DNA of 64,000 bases from Girardinichthys multiradiatus. Its lineage: Eukaryota; Chordata; Actinopteri; Cyprinodontiformes; Goodeidae. The notes under the pieces were generated by a model. The model searched no databases. It worked only from the letters and a program-made list of their open reading frames with translations, and was not told the origin of the DNA. Positions 21,761-33,039 of the stretch are shown piece by piece. How positions within the stretch are numbered: position 1 is the stretch's first letter; every line of letters starts with the position of its first letter. The translations under genes and the position numbers were made by a program. The stretch covers positions 51,763,848-51,827,847 of the forward strand of contig NC_061812.1 of the NCBI RefSeq assembly GCF_021462225.1, written 5' to 3'.

Positions 21761-22718
21761 GTTTATCAAGATCCAAAATCAAGTTTATGATCTCATTTGC
21801 CAAGAGGTTGTCTTGTTTTGGAGATGTATGCATCCTTGACATTTGCATGAAACAAATCCAGTGTTTTGTTTCCTTTGGTGGAGCAGATGACAAAATGTTA
21901 AAACATTTGGAGTGTAGAAGAGACTGATGAATAGTTAAAATTATCTGATATTTTCACAAATACATTTGGGGTTTTTTGTCTATAGCTTAGAAACATCTGA
22001 CCTGATGAAATAACGTGCATTGTCAGCAGCAGCTCATGGTGGAATTCATACAGTTGCGAAAATACCACTTCACACACTCTCTTGGTAAATAATCAGCTTT
22101 ATTGGCCAAGGTTGTGTGCCCAAAGAAGAAATGTGTATGAAAACGTACCGGTAACAGTTTAATATCCTGCTGCAGAGACAATAATATATAGTAGCATATC
22201 CTGGATAAAACCATCTATTGCTGACAAGCACTGCTAATCCACCTCTGTTTCTTTTGCTGCTTTCTTTGTCTGCTCATATGGTTAGAAACCCGGGCAGATT
22301 CTTTGGCAATACTTTGGGTAAGTCCTTGTCAGCGCTTGAAGTTCATCCATGTTGTTTACCAAAGATGTCATGTTTGCAGGTAGAGAGATGTCTGAGTCAG
22401 TTGGTCTCAGTGAAGCACTTAACACTGCTGTTCTTTTGCTGGGGAGTATATCACATGGCCCATTATGATCAATGGAAGAGATGGTTCATTCATCCTCCTT
22501 GTCTGCGTTCTCTTTGTTTCTGCTCTGTATACACCTATCCTTCCTTTGAAGTAATATTCAACTTCGAGCTGTATGTATTATTTCAGCATTTGAGATTTTA
22601 ATCATCTGTTCCCAGTTGAAAAAAAACACACCTTGATGGTTACACATTACAACTGTCCAAAAGTAAAAATAAAATAAAGGCAAAAATTCTTCTAGCTGCA
22701 CAGCATGCCAAACCAGAA
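21761..22718. other. No gene seen; minor repeat traces
   Basis: AT-rich sequence with no supported coding region. CTTTATTGGCCAAGGTTGTG near 22090 is a motif common in teleost interspersed repeats. Confidence 0.4.
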
Positions 22719-22742
22719 GGGTTAGGGTTAGGGTGTTAGGGT
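22719..22742 (+). repeat. Short interstitial TTAGGG-like tract
   Basis: Two perfect and one broken TTAGGG units followed by a related GGGTGAGG. It is too short to imply telomere fusion. Confidence 0.7.
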
Positions 22743-22865
22743 GAGGTGACTTTGGTGACAATGCCTTAACAAAAAAAAGGAGGAATAAAGGTTATTAAAT
22801 CAGAATGAATGTAACAGAGCTACTTCAACAACCTGCCACTTTTTATGGCACAAATCTAGAGAACA

Positions 22866-22920
22866 ATTCAATTCAATTCAAAGATACTTTATTGATCCCC
22901 AAGGGGAAATTAGAATTCCA
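22866..22920 (+). repeat. Teleost interspersed repeat tail
   Basis: ATTCAATTCAATTCAAAG followed by ACTTTATTGATCCCCAAG resembles a repeat terminus that is very common in fish genomes. Its parent element is not identified here. Confidence 0.5.
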
Positions 22921-25080
22921 GTACAACCCATCCAAACATACATCATGACAGAAATTATACCAATCATTACCCTTTATAAGTAACTTTCTAAATGTCAGTA
23001 ATATAGGTTAAAATTACCAAAGTCAGTATAAATAATGAAGGCTTTTGTTTATACACATTTCCATAAAGCCTCCCTATAACTGCAATATTTTTCCTATTTG
23101 ATGGAAATTGTGGGTCAAGGAGGCTGTAGCTGTTCTAGAGTGCCTTATAATATCTCGATGGATAGTTCGGAGATGACTGATGCTGCCTGGACCAGGTCTA
23201 ATGCAGTCTGGTTTGTCTTGTACTGAATGTGACATCGGTTTGGTCTGGAAAATATTGATTGGGAATGGTTTTCGCCAAGCATAGATATGGGCTGGGTGGG
23301 TATATTGATGTTCACTGTGGCTCTCATTTGAGGCTCATCTTACCCTGTGTCTGTGTTTGCAACTGTGCATATGTGTGCATGAGTGTATCAGCGTGTGCAT
23401 GTGTGTGCAACAGAAGGGGAGCCGGAGGCTACTCGGGTGTGAAATCGTGCAACATTTTCTCCATTCCGCTTCATTTAGCCACACATCGCCCATCTCTCAT
23501 TCTTGACAAGTTTCTTAACTGCTCCAAAATGTAAGCGCCTCGGGGTGGGGTGGCGGTGTAGGCCTGTCAACGTGAGCTGTGTTTGTGTGGATGCATGAAA
23601 GTGTCTGTGTGCGTATGCTTGTGGGGGCTAAAGTGAGAGTCTAATAAAGCTAGCAGCTGCCATGGAAACCAGGGCAGAGGCTAACTCATCCTCTATGTCT
23701 AGGGACCCATCAGGGCCTCGGCCATGGTACGAACACAGACACACACGCGCACACACACACACAGATGGAGTCGTTTACCATAGGCATGGTAAATTACGCT
23801 TAGAGGGAGGTCTTTTTTACACACTCTCATACAAACAGCAGATGAAGAGCCATGAAATAAGCTGTGGCACCATAAGAAATAGGAAAGCAGGCTGCCTCTT
23901 AAATAGCCACTGAAACGCCTCACACACAGGTTTGATAAGGAAGGGGAAAGGATCATTATGGATATTGAGCATCTTGAGCTATTCTGGGTGTCATGCCATA
24001 TTTCTGAAGTACCTAAAACTCTCTGTGTGTGTGTGTGTGTGTGTGTGTGTATACGAGCGCATGCGTGTCTGTAAAATAGGCAGATAAGACTGAGAGCATG
24101 CTCGGTTTGACAACAGTACAGCAGCATTGTCCATGTGACAGTTTTATTGCATTTCTAATCTCTGTTTGTGTAAACGCTAGAATGTTCAGCATACACGTCT
24201 ACTGATGCATCAACACACAAACAATCAGACACACACGTCATCATCCCTTCCCTCACTGTCGCTCAGACTGTGGAAAGGGCAGAGGAAGCCAATCAAGCTG
24301 ATCTCTAATAAGAATATTTTTCAGCTCTAATAAGAATATTACCTATCAGGTAGGGTGTGCATGTTTGTTTGTGTGTCTCTCTGGGGATGGATGGTTGAGG
24401 TGCAGGTGGAAAATGAAAGCGGAGGGGTTGCCAAGCTTCCTCTGACATTTATAAAATGAATTGCAGGGCATATGCTTAGGAAATAGCACAGATCTTCACA
24501 TTACGTGAGGCAGGCGCTTCCCTGGTCCTGCACTTGACAAATCGTAAACTCTCACAGCGGACTGATGCGCCAGCAGGGAATTAGATGATTGCATTTGAAC
24601 GCATGATTGAAAAGGAGATGTTGGCGGAGGAAACCCAGAGCACCACTCTGGGTGTGCCCAAAGTGTCGCTAGATGAGGAAAGATGACAAAACATACTGCA
24701 AATGAACAAGTTGTTTCCTTGACTTGACAGCAGATTTTCTTAGGTTTAACAAGATAGTACTTCAATAAGTCTTGTAGGGATTTGGGTTGGATATGGCAGT
24801 AGGGTACACGACAAAGATAAAGGTAAGTATAATGTTGATAACAAAGAGGAAAAGGCAAGTTAGAAATCAAATGCATCTTGTGCATTTCATCTCTTTTGGG
24901 AAAACAAATAAACTTGAGATTCATCATCACACCCAGATAAGTTAAATGAAAGCTTTAGGATTCTTCCTCTGTCTGTCTTACCTCCAACTACTATAAATGC
25001 GAGATGAAGGAAATCAAGCATAACTTCATTGCTACACATCTAATCCTAAATGCAGTGAAATATTCGTACACCTTGAAATC
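22921..25080. other. Low-copy non-coding region with microsatellites
   Basis: No supported gene. It holds TG/AC-rich tracts near 23345-23410, 23730-23765 and 24022-24050, and a small duplication of CTAATAAGAATATT near 24306 and 24327. Short minus-strand frames here are driven by CA repeats. Confidence 0.5.
24022..24050 (+). repeat. (TG)n microsatellite
   Basis: About thirteen TG units followed by an ATACGAGCGCATGCGTG transition. Confidence 0.85.
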
Positions 25081-25084
25081 CCAC

Positions 25085-25328
25085 CTCACCATCTCCTGTG
25101 GTTAGCTAGCATACCACAGCCTAGCTTGGTCCCTGTGGCCACAGCCGGCCACGACACCCATGAGCCATAGGCTGGCCCACAGGAACCACCACACTGGGAC
25201 ATGGTCAGAAAATCCACACAAACAACACTACACCAAGGCGGAATCGAACCCATGACAGCAGCATCAAGCACTGTAGCCTCCGTATATGGGTCATGCGCTC
25301 CACCCCTGTGCCACTGCCACGCCCATGT
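25085..25328 (-). mobile_element. tRNA-derived SINE
   Basis: On the minus strand GTGGCACAGGGGTGGAGCGC (25295-25314) resembles a polymerase III A box, and GGTTCGATTCC (25240-25250) is a perfect B-box core about 45 bp downstream, as in a tRNA head. A body of about 150 bp follows. The head differs too much from a tRNA to be a tRNA gene. The SINE family is not assigned. Confidence 0.65.
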
Positions 25329-25799
25329 TTTTATCATTTTTATTCAGCTGAAATGATGTGTCTGCCCTCTTGACTTATAATCACCAGATCTGTTTAGACA
25401 TCAGACATCACCAAGAGTCATATTTCAGGTGGTTATCGCAGGACAATGCCTTCAACTCACCACCTTTCCTTACAGATATCCCGGGTTTCCTGCATCTCTC
25501 AAGTTTCTGCAATCCGTAGAGAAAGCATCCATTGAGTCGGGGAAATAAAGATGATGTTTTAGTCCGAGTTAAGGCTCTCCAGAGGTTGTCTGGCAGGGAT
25601 CCGTGATGTTTTGGGAGTTGTTTTTCATTCTTATGCTGAATTCTGCCTGTGGTTCCTGGAGCAGTGGTGGACCAAGTGCACCTCCCGGAGGCAGCCCCAC
25701 CCCCACCTCTCTCCCACCGCAGGTCCTTGCAGCTCAAACCCTGGGTGGAGCTCACCAACCTCTAACCACTGAGTTTGGCCTTGTCCACTGCCAAGGAAG

Positions 25800-26790
25800 A
25801 CATGATCATCAGCTTATTGATTAGCATCTTATTGATGCTAAATCGCTAGCTAACAAGACCTTTATTCGGAATGACTTTTTTTATTTCACGAGAGTTGGAT
25901 TTAATGTTCCTGACTGAGACATTGCATTGAACTAGTGACTTTACTTTGTTTTCAGAGCTCCTTCCTCCGGACTGCAGTTTCTTCAGCACCCCTTGGACTT
26001 CAGGTAAAGGTGGAGGAGTTGCTGTTCGACAGCTTCCAGTGGACAGCTTTTTCAGATTCAAAGTCCAACCAGTGGAAATTAAATGTGACTCTCTGGTGTT
26101 ATGTGCGGTGGTCTACCGGCCGCCAAAATTGAATAGTGACTTCCTTCAGGAATTTGTACCAACTGTCATTGATTGGTTTTGATTATGATTGCATTTTACT
26201 TGTTGGGGATATTAACATACATATCTGCTACAAAACCAAGCCACTAACTAGGCACTTTTTAAAGGCAATCAATTCTTAGAAGTTAACTCTGTTAGTGAGT
26301 GGTCCCTCACATGATACAGGATACACTTTGGGCTTGGTTTATCTTATGGTTTACACAGAGTAGTCGAAGAGATATGTTACTATGGCATCTCTGATCATCA
26401 ACCTATTTTACTTGAATTTTATCCTTTAAAATCTCCATGTGGCCCGTACACAGCTACACTTGCCCATTATCTTGTCAACTCATTTACGGTGCCACAGTTT
26501 TCAGCTGCTTTTACAGATTCTGAGTTTCCCTCTCTGGAGTGTCACAAGGATGGAGATGCTGATCAGCTCCTGGATGATTTTAACACTGTCTGTTCAGGTA
26601 TATTGGATGTTATTTCTCCTTTTGGGACTAAACGTTGGAGAGCATCCATGGAGCAATGGCTCAATGAGCACCCCTGGGTGTTTAGACGCACCTGCAGGAG
26701 AGTAGAGAATAAATAGCAGAAGGATAGTCTTCAGGTTTTGTTGGAGATGTCAAAAACTGTTGCTCTTTGATATGCTAAGACTTATTTTAT
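25800..26790 (+). pseudogene. LINE fragment with APE endonuclease (CR1/L2/Rex1-like)
   Basis: Broken frames read as the start and endonuclease of an APE-type LINE: NKTFIRNDFF near 25855, ELLPPDCSFFS near 25957, SGKGGGVAV near 26001, VYRPP near 26111, GDINIH near 26207 and SDHQPILLEF near 26391, which is the conserved endonuclease end. The linker that follows (26460-26716) ends around RRTCRRVENK. Stop codons at 26181 and elsewhere and several frame changes make it dead. The reverse transcriptase is absent, with a Harbinger-like sequence starting at 26801. Confidence 0.7.
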
Positions 26791-26800
26791 TTCTAATTTA

Positions 26801-26893
26801 AGGTGTATTCACACCTGCCATGTTTGTTCCTCTTTAAGGAGATCAGAGTTTGTTTCTTCCTTGGTCCACACCACATGCTGGTGTGAATACACT
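26801..26893. repeat. Inverted terminal-like repeat of Harbinger-type element
   Basis: AGGTGTATTCACACC at 26801 is repeated in inverse at 26880-26892 (GGTGTGAATACAC), and a further GGTGTGAATTCGAAC lies near 26992. TTA precedes the left end, compatible with a 3-bp Harbinger target site. Confidence 0.45.
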
Positions 26894-27120
26894 CGAGCAA
26901 ACCCTGGTTCGGACCAAACAACCAGATTGAGACCCACTTTATTGAGGTAATCTCAGTCTGCTTCCAAATGGACTCTGGTGTGGTTTGCTTATGGTGTGAA
27001 TTCGAACTTGCCTAAATCTAACACAACTACAGGACTTAACGAGTCATCGTCGCAGGCCATAATGGGAAAAACTAGCCCTTCAGTGTTGCTAATGCTAGTA
27101 CTGCATGGATGTAACAAGCA

Positions 27121-28260
27121 ATGAGCCATTTACAGATCCGGAGCAACAAGGAGACACTGTGCCTCCTCGATAGTTGGACAGATGCACACATAACCCAACT
27201 GCTAGAAAAGAAACAAAAGAATGTGGTCATGTACAGCATGTTTACCAAGAAATTGAAGGAGAGGGGTGTGAGCGGTCTCCCGAACAATGTTGCTTTAAAG
27301 TGAAAATACTTCTCCAAAGTTATCTAATGGCACGATTGCATTAAACAAGAGTGGGAGTTCGAGAGAAGAAAAAGACAAATGTCCCTGGTTGATTAACTTG
27401 TTAAAATATTAAGATCAAGACCAGCAGTTTGTCCTGTGGACATAATAGAAACAAACAGTCTGGCAGATGAACCTTCATCCTCAGAAAGGACCCCTTATAA
27501 CTGTTAGCAACAAATACTCATTTTTATTTTCTTTATTATGTCAGTCAGTCAGTCATTTACTACTGCTTGTTCCATAGTGGGTCATGGGGAAGCTGGTGCC
27601 TATCTCCAGCAGTGTGTGGGCAGGAGGTGGGGCTTTTCTGTTATGATAACCAGCTATTGTGATTAATTAATAACAAAATATTAGTGATCTGGTTTCCAGT
27701 TACATACATCTACCTTAATTTGAGTAATTTTAGCTTTGTTTTATACTGTTATGATTATATACTATGAGTGACTTTAAAAAAAAAACATTTATATCCCTGT
27801 GTAGTAAAAACAACAACCAAGCAGACAAATACCAACAAACTACAAAAAATATCTTTGCAGAAGGCAATCTTAATGCATCATCAAAAATATGAGCTTCATT
27901 TCGCAGCATTGCAATCCTTTTGTATTTCACTTACAGATAAGTAGACTCCCAAACCCTCAGATGAAAGGCAGATGCTGATAGAGGACCACAGTGCCTTACC
28001 CAGCTGTGATGGTTTAAATGAAAAGAAAGAGGCACTTGGGCAGAAAGGGCAAAGATGAAGCTTCAACGTCTGACACTGGTTTGCAAGCTTACTGAATATT
28101 GTCTAGCAAACAAAGCAGCTGCAACAGATGTTTGAAGCTGAGCAACACCATCAAACACAGGAAAGTACTGCTCTGGAGAACATTGTAAAGAAACACCAGG
28201 TGGCAGAAGATAAAAGATTCCAAATTATTCAAGCACAACAACAGGACATACACAGATGGT
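27121..28260 (+). pseudogene. Myb/SANT-like protein relic, PIF/Harbinger-associated
   Basis: The frame at 27121-27303 encodes a Myb/SANT-like (trihelix type) DNA-binding segment with WTDAHITQLLEKKQKNVVMY and KLKERGVS. Near 28090-28260 a glutamine- and charge-rich coiled coil (QQTKQLQQMFEAEQHHQ, ALENIVKKHQVAEDKRF) matches the C-terminal end expected of such accessory proteins. About 800 bp between them, partly unrelated AT-rich sequence, and stops make it non-functional. These proteins act with the Harbinger transposase; no DDE gene is seen here. Confidence 0.5.
27547..27640 (+). repeat. Short teleost interspersed repeat fragment
   Basis: Contains GTCATGGGGAAGCTGGTGCC and CTATCTCCAGCAGTGTGTGG, a pattern common in fish genomes. 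It lies inside the Harbinger-type relic. Confidence 0.4.
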
Positions 28261-28429
28261 CAGTCAAATACTGGACACAGTTGTTATTTTGCTGTCCTTT
28301 TGTAGTCAAACATAAAATCATTCTACACAGCGCACCCAATATTGCCCCTCACAAACATCAACTTCAACTCATTGGCTTTCAACAGCTTAATCCAGGTCTA
28401 CTCCTATAAGTTCAACACCTAGCAGCACT

Positions 28430-30400
28430 TGGTCCCTTCTTTAGTGTCCAGTGTCCTAAACACAGTAGCCCACAGATCCCATGCAACCACCTACTGTCAA
28501 AGCAGATGGAGAAGCACAAAATGATACACATGGTAACCAACCAGTGTCAGACATCCTGCATCGAGTGACTTACAGTCAGTATTTCTATGACCTGTAGGTT
28601 GTTTGGTTGCACCTGTAGGTTTTTTTTCACTGTTGGTTATAGTTAAAACTACCTGTCAGTTGACTGTTCAGTCTGAATGTTCGGTTCAGGTTTGCACGGC
28701 AGTTTATTTACACAAGACAAAAAAAATATCTAAAATTAACTTTGTCCTTTATTTTGTTTCTTTGGAAACTTGTTTTCTTTCTATTTTTAAGTATTTGTGT
28801 ATAAAGCTTGTCTGCACATGCTACATTCAGTAATAAAAATATATATATTTTTGTAAAAGTTACATAATAGCCAAACAATAAAACGTCTTTGTGCAAAAAC
28901 TGTTGTAAGAGCAATATTGCTGTTATTGAGGTAGAGTACGTTGATATATTTTATACATACATATGATCCTTAAAACTTTGAAAAATAAGATAATTTCTGA
29001 GCCTATCCGGGCTACAACCTGTGCAGGATGTTGTCCACCTGCCTCTCATGCCTGATCTTCTTGCTCTTTGTTTTCCTCCCCTTCTATGTATTTCTCATGA
29101 TGAGCTTGGTGCTGCCAGGGGCTGGGTGCGGCATTTGCACAATGGTGACAATGGAGCTGAGCTGGTTCTACCTGGGCTAGCACTGCAGTGGCAGTGATTT
29201 CGTGTTTGCAGGGGTGTGGTGGTGGTCATCAGCGCTGGTGGCATGCCGCTTGCCCGGGACTGCTTGGAGGGTAAGTTGATCCCATGTTGGTGTGGGGTTG
29301 GTGGGTCCGGTGTGAGTATGGGGCTTGGTTATGTCTGCTCTGTTGCGTTCATGTGTGGTGGCCAGGGTAATGTTGTGCAGGGTCGTTGAATTGCCCTCAC
29401 AGAGCTGTGTGTGGAAGAGGTGCTTAGAGAGTGGGCTGTGTGGGCTTGCGTTCTGTGGATGTGTCTTCATCTGCCTTTTGGGATTGGAGCTCTCTTGTGG
29501 GAGTGTGCCCCTGTAGGGAGGGGATTCATGCCATATGTGTTTGGGGGCATGCGTTTGATATTTAATTCCTGGTTAGGGGTGGCCCTGTGGGGAAATTCAT
29601 GCTGGTTTTCATGGGAGGTTCATTGGGTAGAGATTGGGTTTTATTGGGTGGTTGGGACTGTTGGCTGACTCATTTATTTATGTTTAATTATTTTTGTGGC
29701 CCCGTCTTTGGATAGGGTTGGGGGTCATTAGGGGCTGAGGTCAGGGTCTGATGGTTGTTTGGGTTTGAGCAGTGCCTGGCATCGTCTGGTCTGGTGGGAC
29801 GGGCAGACTGCCTGTCTCCAACCCGGAATGAAGAGGGCCACCTTCAGTGCTGGCTGCCCCTGTGGGGTATCGGTATCTGAACCTAAGAGTATACAGTGTA
29901 TACTCCTAGGTCTATTCTTGTGTGTCTACTTTGGGTGTGTGGATGTTAGTGTTTGTATGAGTATGCATGAGGATGGAAACATGTTACTGTGACTGTGTGT
30001 TCTTGTTTTTTCTGTTTTTAAGGCTTTAAACCTAGTCTGGGGTTGTTTAACTGGGCTCAAAGAGATAATATAGTTTATTTTAGAGAAGACCATCATTTTT
30101 AATGCAGACTCTCGTCCCATGAGTGAGAGAGGGAGAGTTCCCCACCGTGTGAGGTTGTCTTCTATTATTTTGACTAATGAGGTATAATTTAATTCTGTCA
30201 GCTTATCCAGCCAGTTAGAAATATTGATGCCCTGTTAAGATCCTTAGATGTTGGATCAATGGGTTTCTTTCATATCCAGGTTTTCTTAATTTCCCTGTTT
30301 TGACATTTAGTTAATTTGTTTACTTATTTCTCAGTCTATTCTTGTGTTTTTTTATATGTAGATATTCCTGTTAGATTTATCTGATAGACTTTTTGTTTCT
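28430..30400. other. Non-coding; G/T-rich stretch 29100-30000
   Basis: No supported gene. 28430-29000 is AT-rich. From about 29100 to 30000 the plus strand is strongly enriched in G and T with little A or C, giving open but low-complexity frames. It may be part of an unrecognised repeat leading into the LINE at 30409. Confidence 0.45.
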
Positions 30401-30408
30401 AGTGTTTC

Positions 30409-31790
30409 TTGTGTCTAGTGTATGGGTTTACCCCAGTGGATGAGAGGGTCGCATCCCTGCGCCTTCAGGTTGGGGAGAGGTCTCTGACTATCATTTTAGC
30501 CTACGGGCCGAGTGGTAGTGCGGAGTACCCGGCCTTCTTGGCGTCCCTGTTGGGGGTGCTGGATAGTGCCCCTCCCGGGGACTCCATTATTCTGCTAGGG
30601 GACTTCAACGCCCACGTGGGAAACGACAGTGACACCTGGAGAGGCATGATCGGGAGGAATGGCCTCCCCGATCTGAATCCGAGCGGTGTTTTGTTATTGG
30701 ACTTCAGTGCTAGTTACGGATTGTCCATAACGAACACCATGTTCAAACATAAGGGTGTTCATCAGTGCACTTGGCACCAGGACACCCTAAGCAGGAGGTC
30801 AATGATCGACTTTGTTGTCAACAGACCTTCAGCTGCATGTTTTGGACACTCGGGTTAAGAGAGGGGCTGAGCTGTCCACTGATCACCACCTGGTGGTGAG
30901 TTGGATCCGCTGGGGGAGGAGAAAGCCGGACAGACTTGGCCCTTTGTAACCGGTCCTGTTCATAACTTTTATGGACAGGATTTCTAGGCGCAGCCAAGGG
31001 CCGGAGGGGGTCTGGTTTGGGGACCAGAGGATTTTGCCTCTTCTTTTTGCAGATGACGTGGTCCTGCTGGCCCCCTCTAGCCAAGACCTACAGCATGCAC
31101 TGGGGCGGTTCGCAGCCGAGTGTGAAGCGGCAGGGATGAAAATCAGCTCCTCCAAGTCCGAGGCCATGGTTCTCTACCAGAAAAGGGTGGCTTGTCCTCT
31201 TCAGGTTTAAGTATCTCGGGGTCTTGTTCACGAGTGAGGGAAGAATGGAGCGGGAGATCGACAGACGGATTGGTGCAGCTGCCGTTGTGGTGAAAAGAGA
31301 GCTGAGCCGAAAAGCGAAGCTCTCGATTTACTGGTTGGTCTACGTTCCTACCCTCACCTATGGCCATGAACTTTGGGTCATGACCGAAAGAACGAGATTC
31401 CGGATAAAAGCAGCTGAAATGAGCTTCCTTCGTAGGGTGGCTGGGCACTCTCTTAGAGATAGGGTGAGGAGCTCGGCCATCCGGGAGGAGCTCGGAGTAG
31501 AGCCGCTGCTTCTCCACATCGAGAGGAGCCAGTTGAGGTGGCTAGGGCATCTATACCGGATGCCTCCTGGACGCCTTCCTCGGGAGGTGTTCCAGGCATG
31601 TCCCACGGGGAGGAGGTCCAGGGGACGGCCCAGGACATGCTGGAGGGACTATGTCTCTCGGCTGGCCTCGGAACACATTGGGCTCTCCCCGGAGGAGCTG
31701 GAGGAGGTGTCTGGGGAGAGGGACGTCTGGGCGTCTCTGCTGAGTCTGCTGCCCCCTCAACCTGGTCCCGGATAAAGCGGAAGACGACGA
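30409..31790 (+). pseudogene. Second LINE fragment: endonuclease, RT trace and C-terminus
   Basis: APE endonuclease at 30409-30945 (AYGPSG, then [16 protein letters not shown] near 30595, RRSMIDF, and STDHHLVVSW near 30867 in another frame). An internal deletion follows, and RT sequence with LLFADDVVLLAPSS near 31042-31080 lies in the frame 30971-31210. The frame 31224-31775 (183 codons) holds the rest of the LINE C-terminus (GHELWVMTERTRFRIKAAEM, then RSRGRPRTCWRDYVSRLA) and a natural-looking stop. The 3' end is a short GACGAG/TACGAG tail. It is an APE-type non-LTR element common in teleosts; clade not assigned. Deletion and frameshifts make it inactive. Confidence 0.75.
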
Positions 31791-32735
31791 GTACGAGTAC
31801 TTCTTGTTTCTTTCTGCTCTCATTCTGCTCATTATTCATTTACCCTCAGTTCCCTCAGCTTTCACTGGTCTCATCTTTTCCTCGTTTCCACCTGATTACT
31901 CTTACATACTTCCCATTCCCTTCTCCTGACATCCTACCTGTTTTTAAGCTCTCAGCTTTTTTCAGTTACATTGCTCCATCCTCTATACTTCATTTTTTTG
32001 CCTTGCAGTCCATTATCCTGTTTAGTTGTTTTTGATACTAATTAAAACCCAGTCTTTGCCATTCTGTCTGCACTTCCTTCAACATAGAAGGTTCTCTTGG
32101 ACCAGTGTTTCTGTGTTTTCTTTTTTTTTGGCTGTCTCCTCGTTGGCGTAGATGAGCTTGGTTCTGCTGGAAGTTTCTTTCTGTTAAAAGGGAGTCCTCT
32201 TCTCCACTAGCACCAAATGCATGTTCAATATTAAGAACTGCAGCAAAGTTAATATGATGCCACCAACTGTCCACTGTTGCCACATGCCCATCCAGGATAT
32301 GGTCATGAACAAAAGAAATCCAATAATGCTGTTATTATCATCTTTTGTTAAAAAATTTAAACTACCAATATACTGAAATGTTAAGTCTTTTAACCACTCT
32401 CTTTCTGGTAGTACTATTGATGTAAAGGGTTTTATCACCAGCAAAACTACAAATGTGGTCTATATAATACAATGGCAAGTTAAATACATTAAACATCCAT
32501 TTCTCTTAAAGAGCAAATTAACACAGGCATTTTAAGAGAATGATTTAACCAGTTCTGCTGCAAGACATTTCGATGTAAAACACCGTAGCTCAATTTTATT
32601 CTTTTAGGCCGTTAAGCATAGCCAAAGAAATGGTAATTTATTGGGAAGAAGAGAGAGATATTTTGAATATTGCACCAAAAAAGTTTATTCCATGTACATA
32701 TGTTTGAGGATGGTTTTAAGCTGAGGCGCTGAGAC
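31791..32735. other. Non-coding with repeat trace near 32145-32240
   Basis: GGTTCTGCTGGAAGTTTCTT near 32160 followed by CTGTTAAAAGGGAGTCC is a motif widespread in teleost genomes. No gene is supported in the rest. Confidence 0.4.
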
Positions 32736-33039
32736 TAAGGGTGTTGGGAAAAATTGATTAAAGTCCGAATCACAATTTTTATTTTATTAAGGTTCTGAAT
32801 CAATCCAAAATTGCCAAGAATCAATATTTATGAAGAGTCTGTTTCATTTCCGAGCTTACTCGCTGCACTTCCGTAATGCATTGTTCCAGCCAGGAGTGGG
32901 TCGGCACCGCACGCCTAAATCATTAGCTAAGTAGATTCAGTTAGTAGCCTAGTAATACTGCATGGAGGAGGGAAAATAACTACAGCCTGCCCCGTCTTCA
33001 CTGAAGGCAAATGTTTGGGCGCACTTTGGATTTTACCAT

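Noticed and set aside
22719..22742. TTAGGG-like repeats as a sign of chromosome fusion
   Set aside because: Only two to three imperfect units occur, which is within chance and common in vertebrate genomes.
23699..24127. 142-codon minus-strand frame
   Set aside because: It runs through CA/TG microsatellites (THTHTHTHT, CVCVRVCVC) and lacks any domain.
25240..25314. A tRNA gene on the minus strand
   Set aside because: A and B boxes are present, but the body does not form a tRNA and a SINE tail follows.
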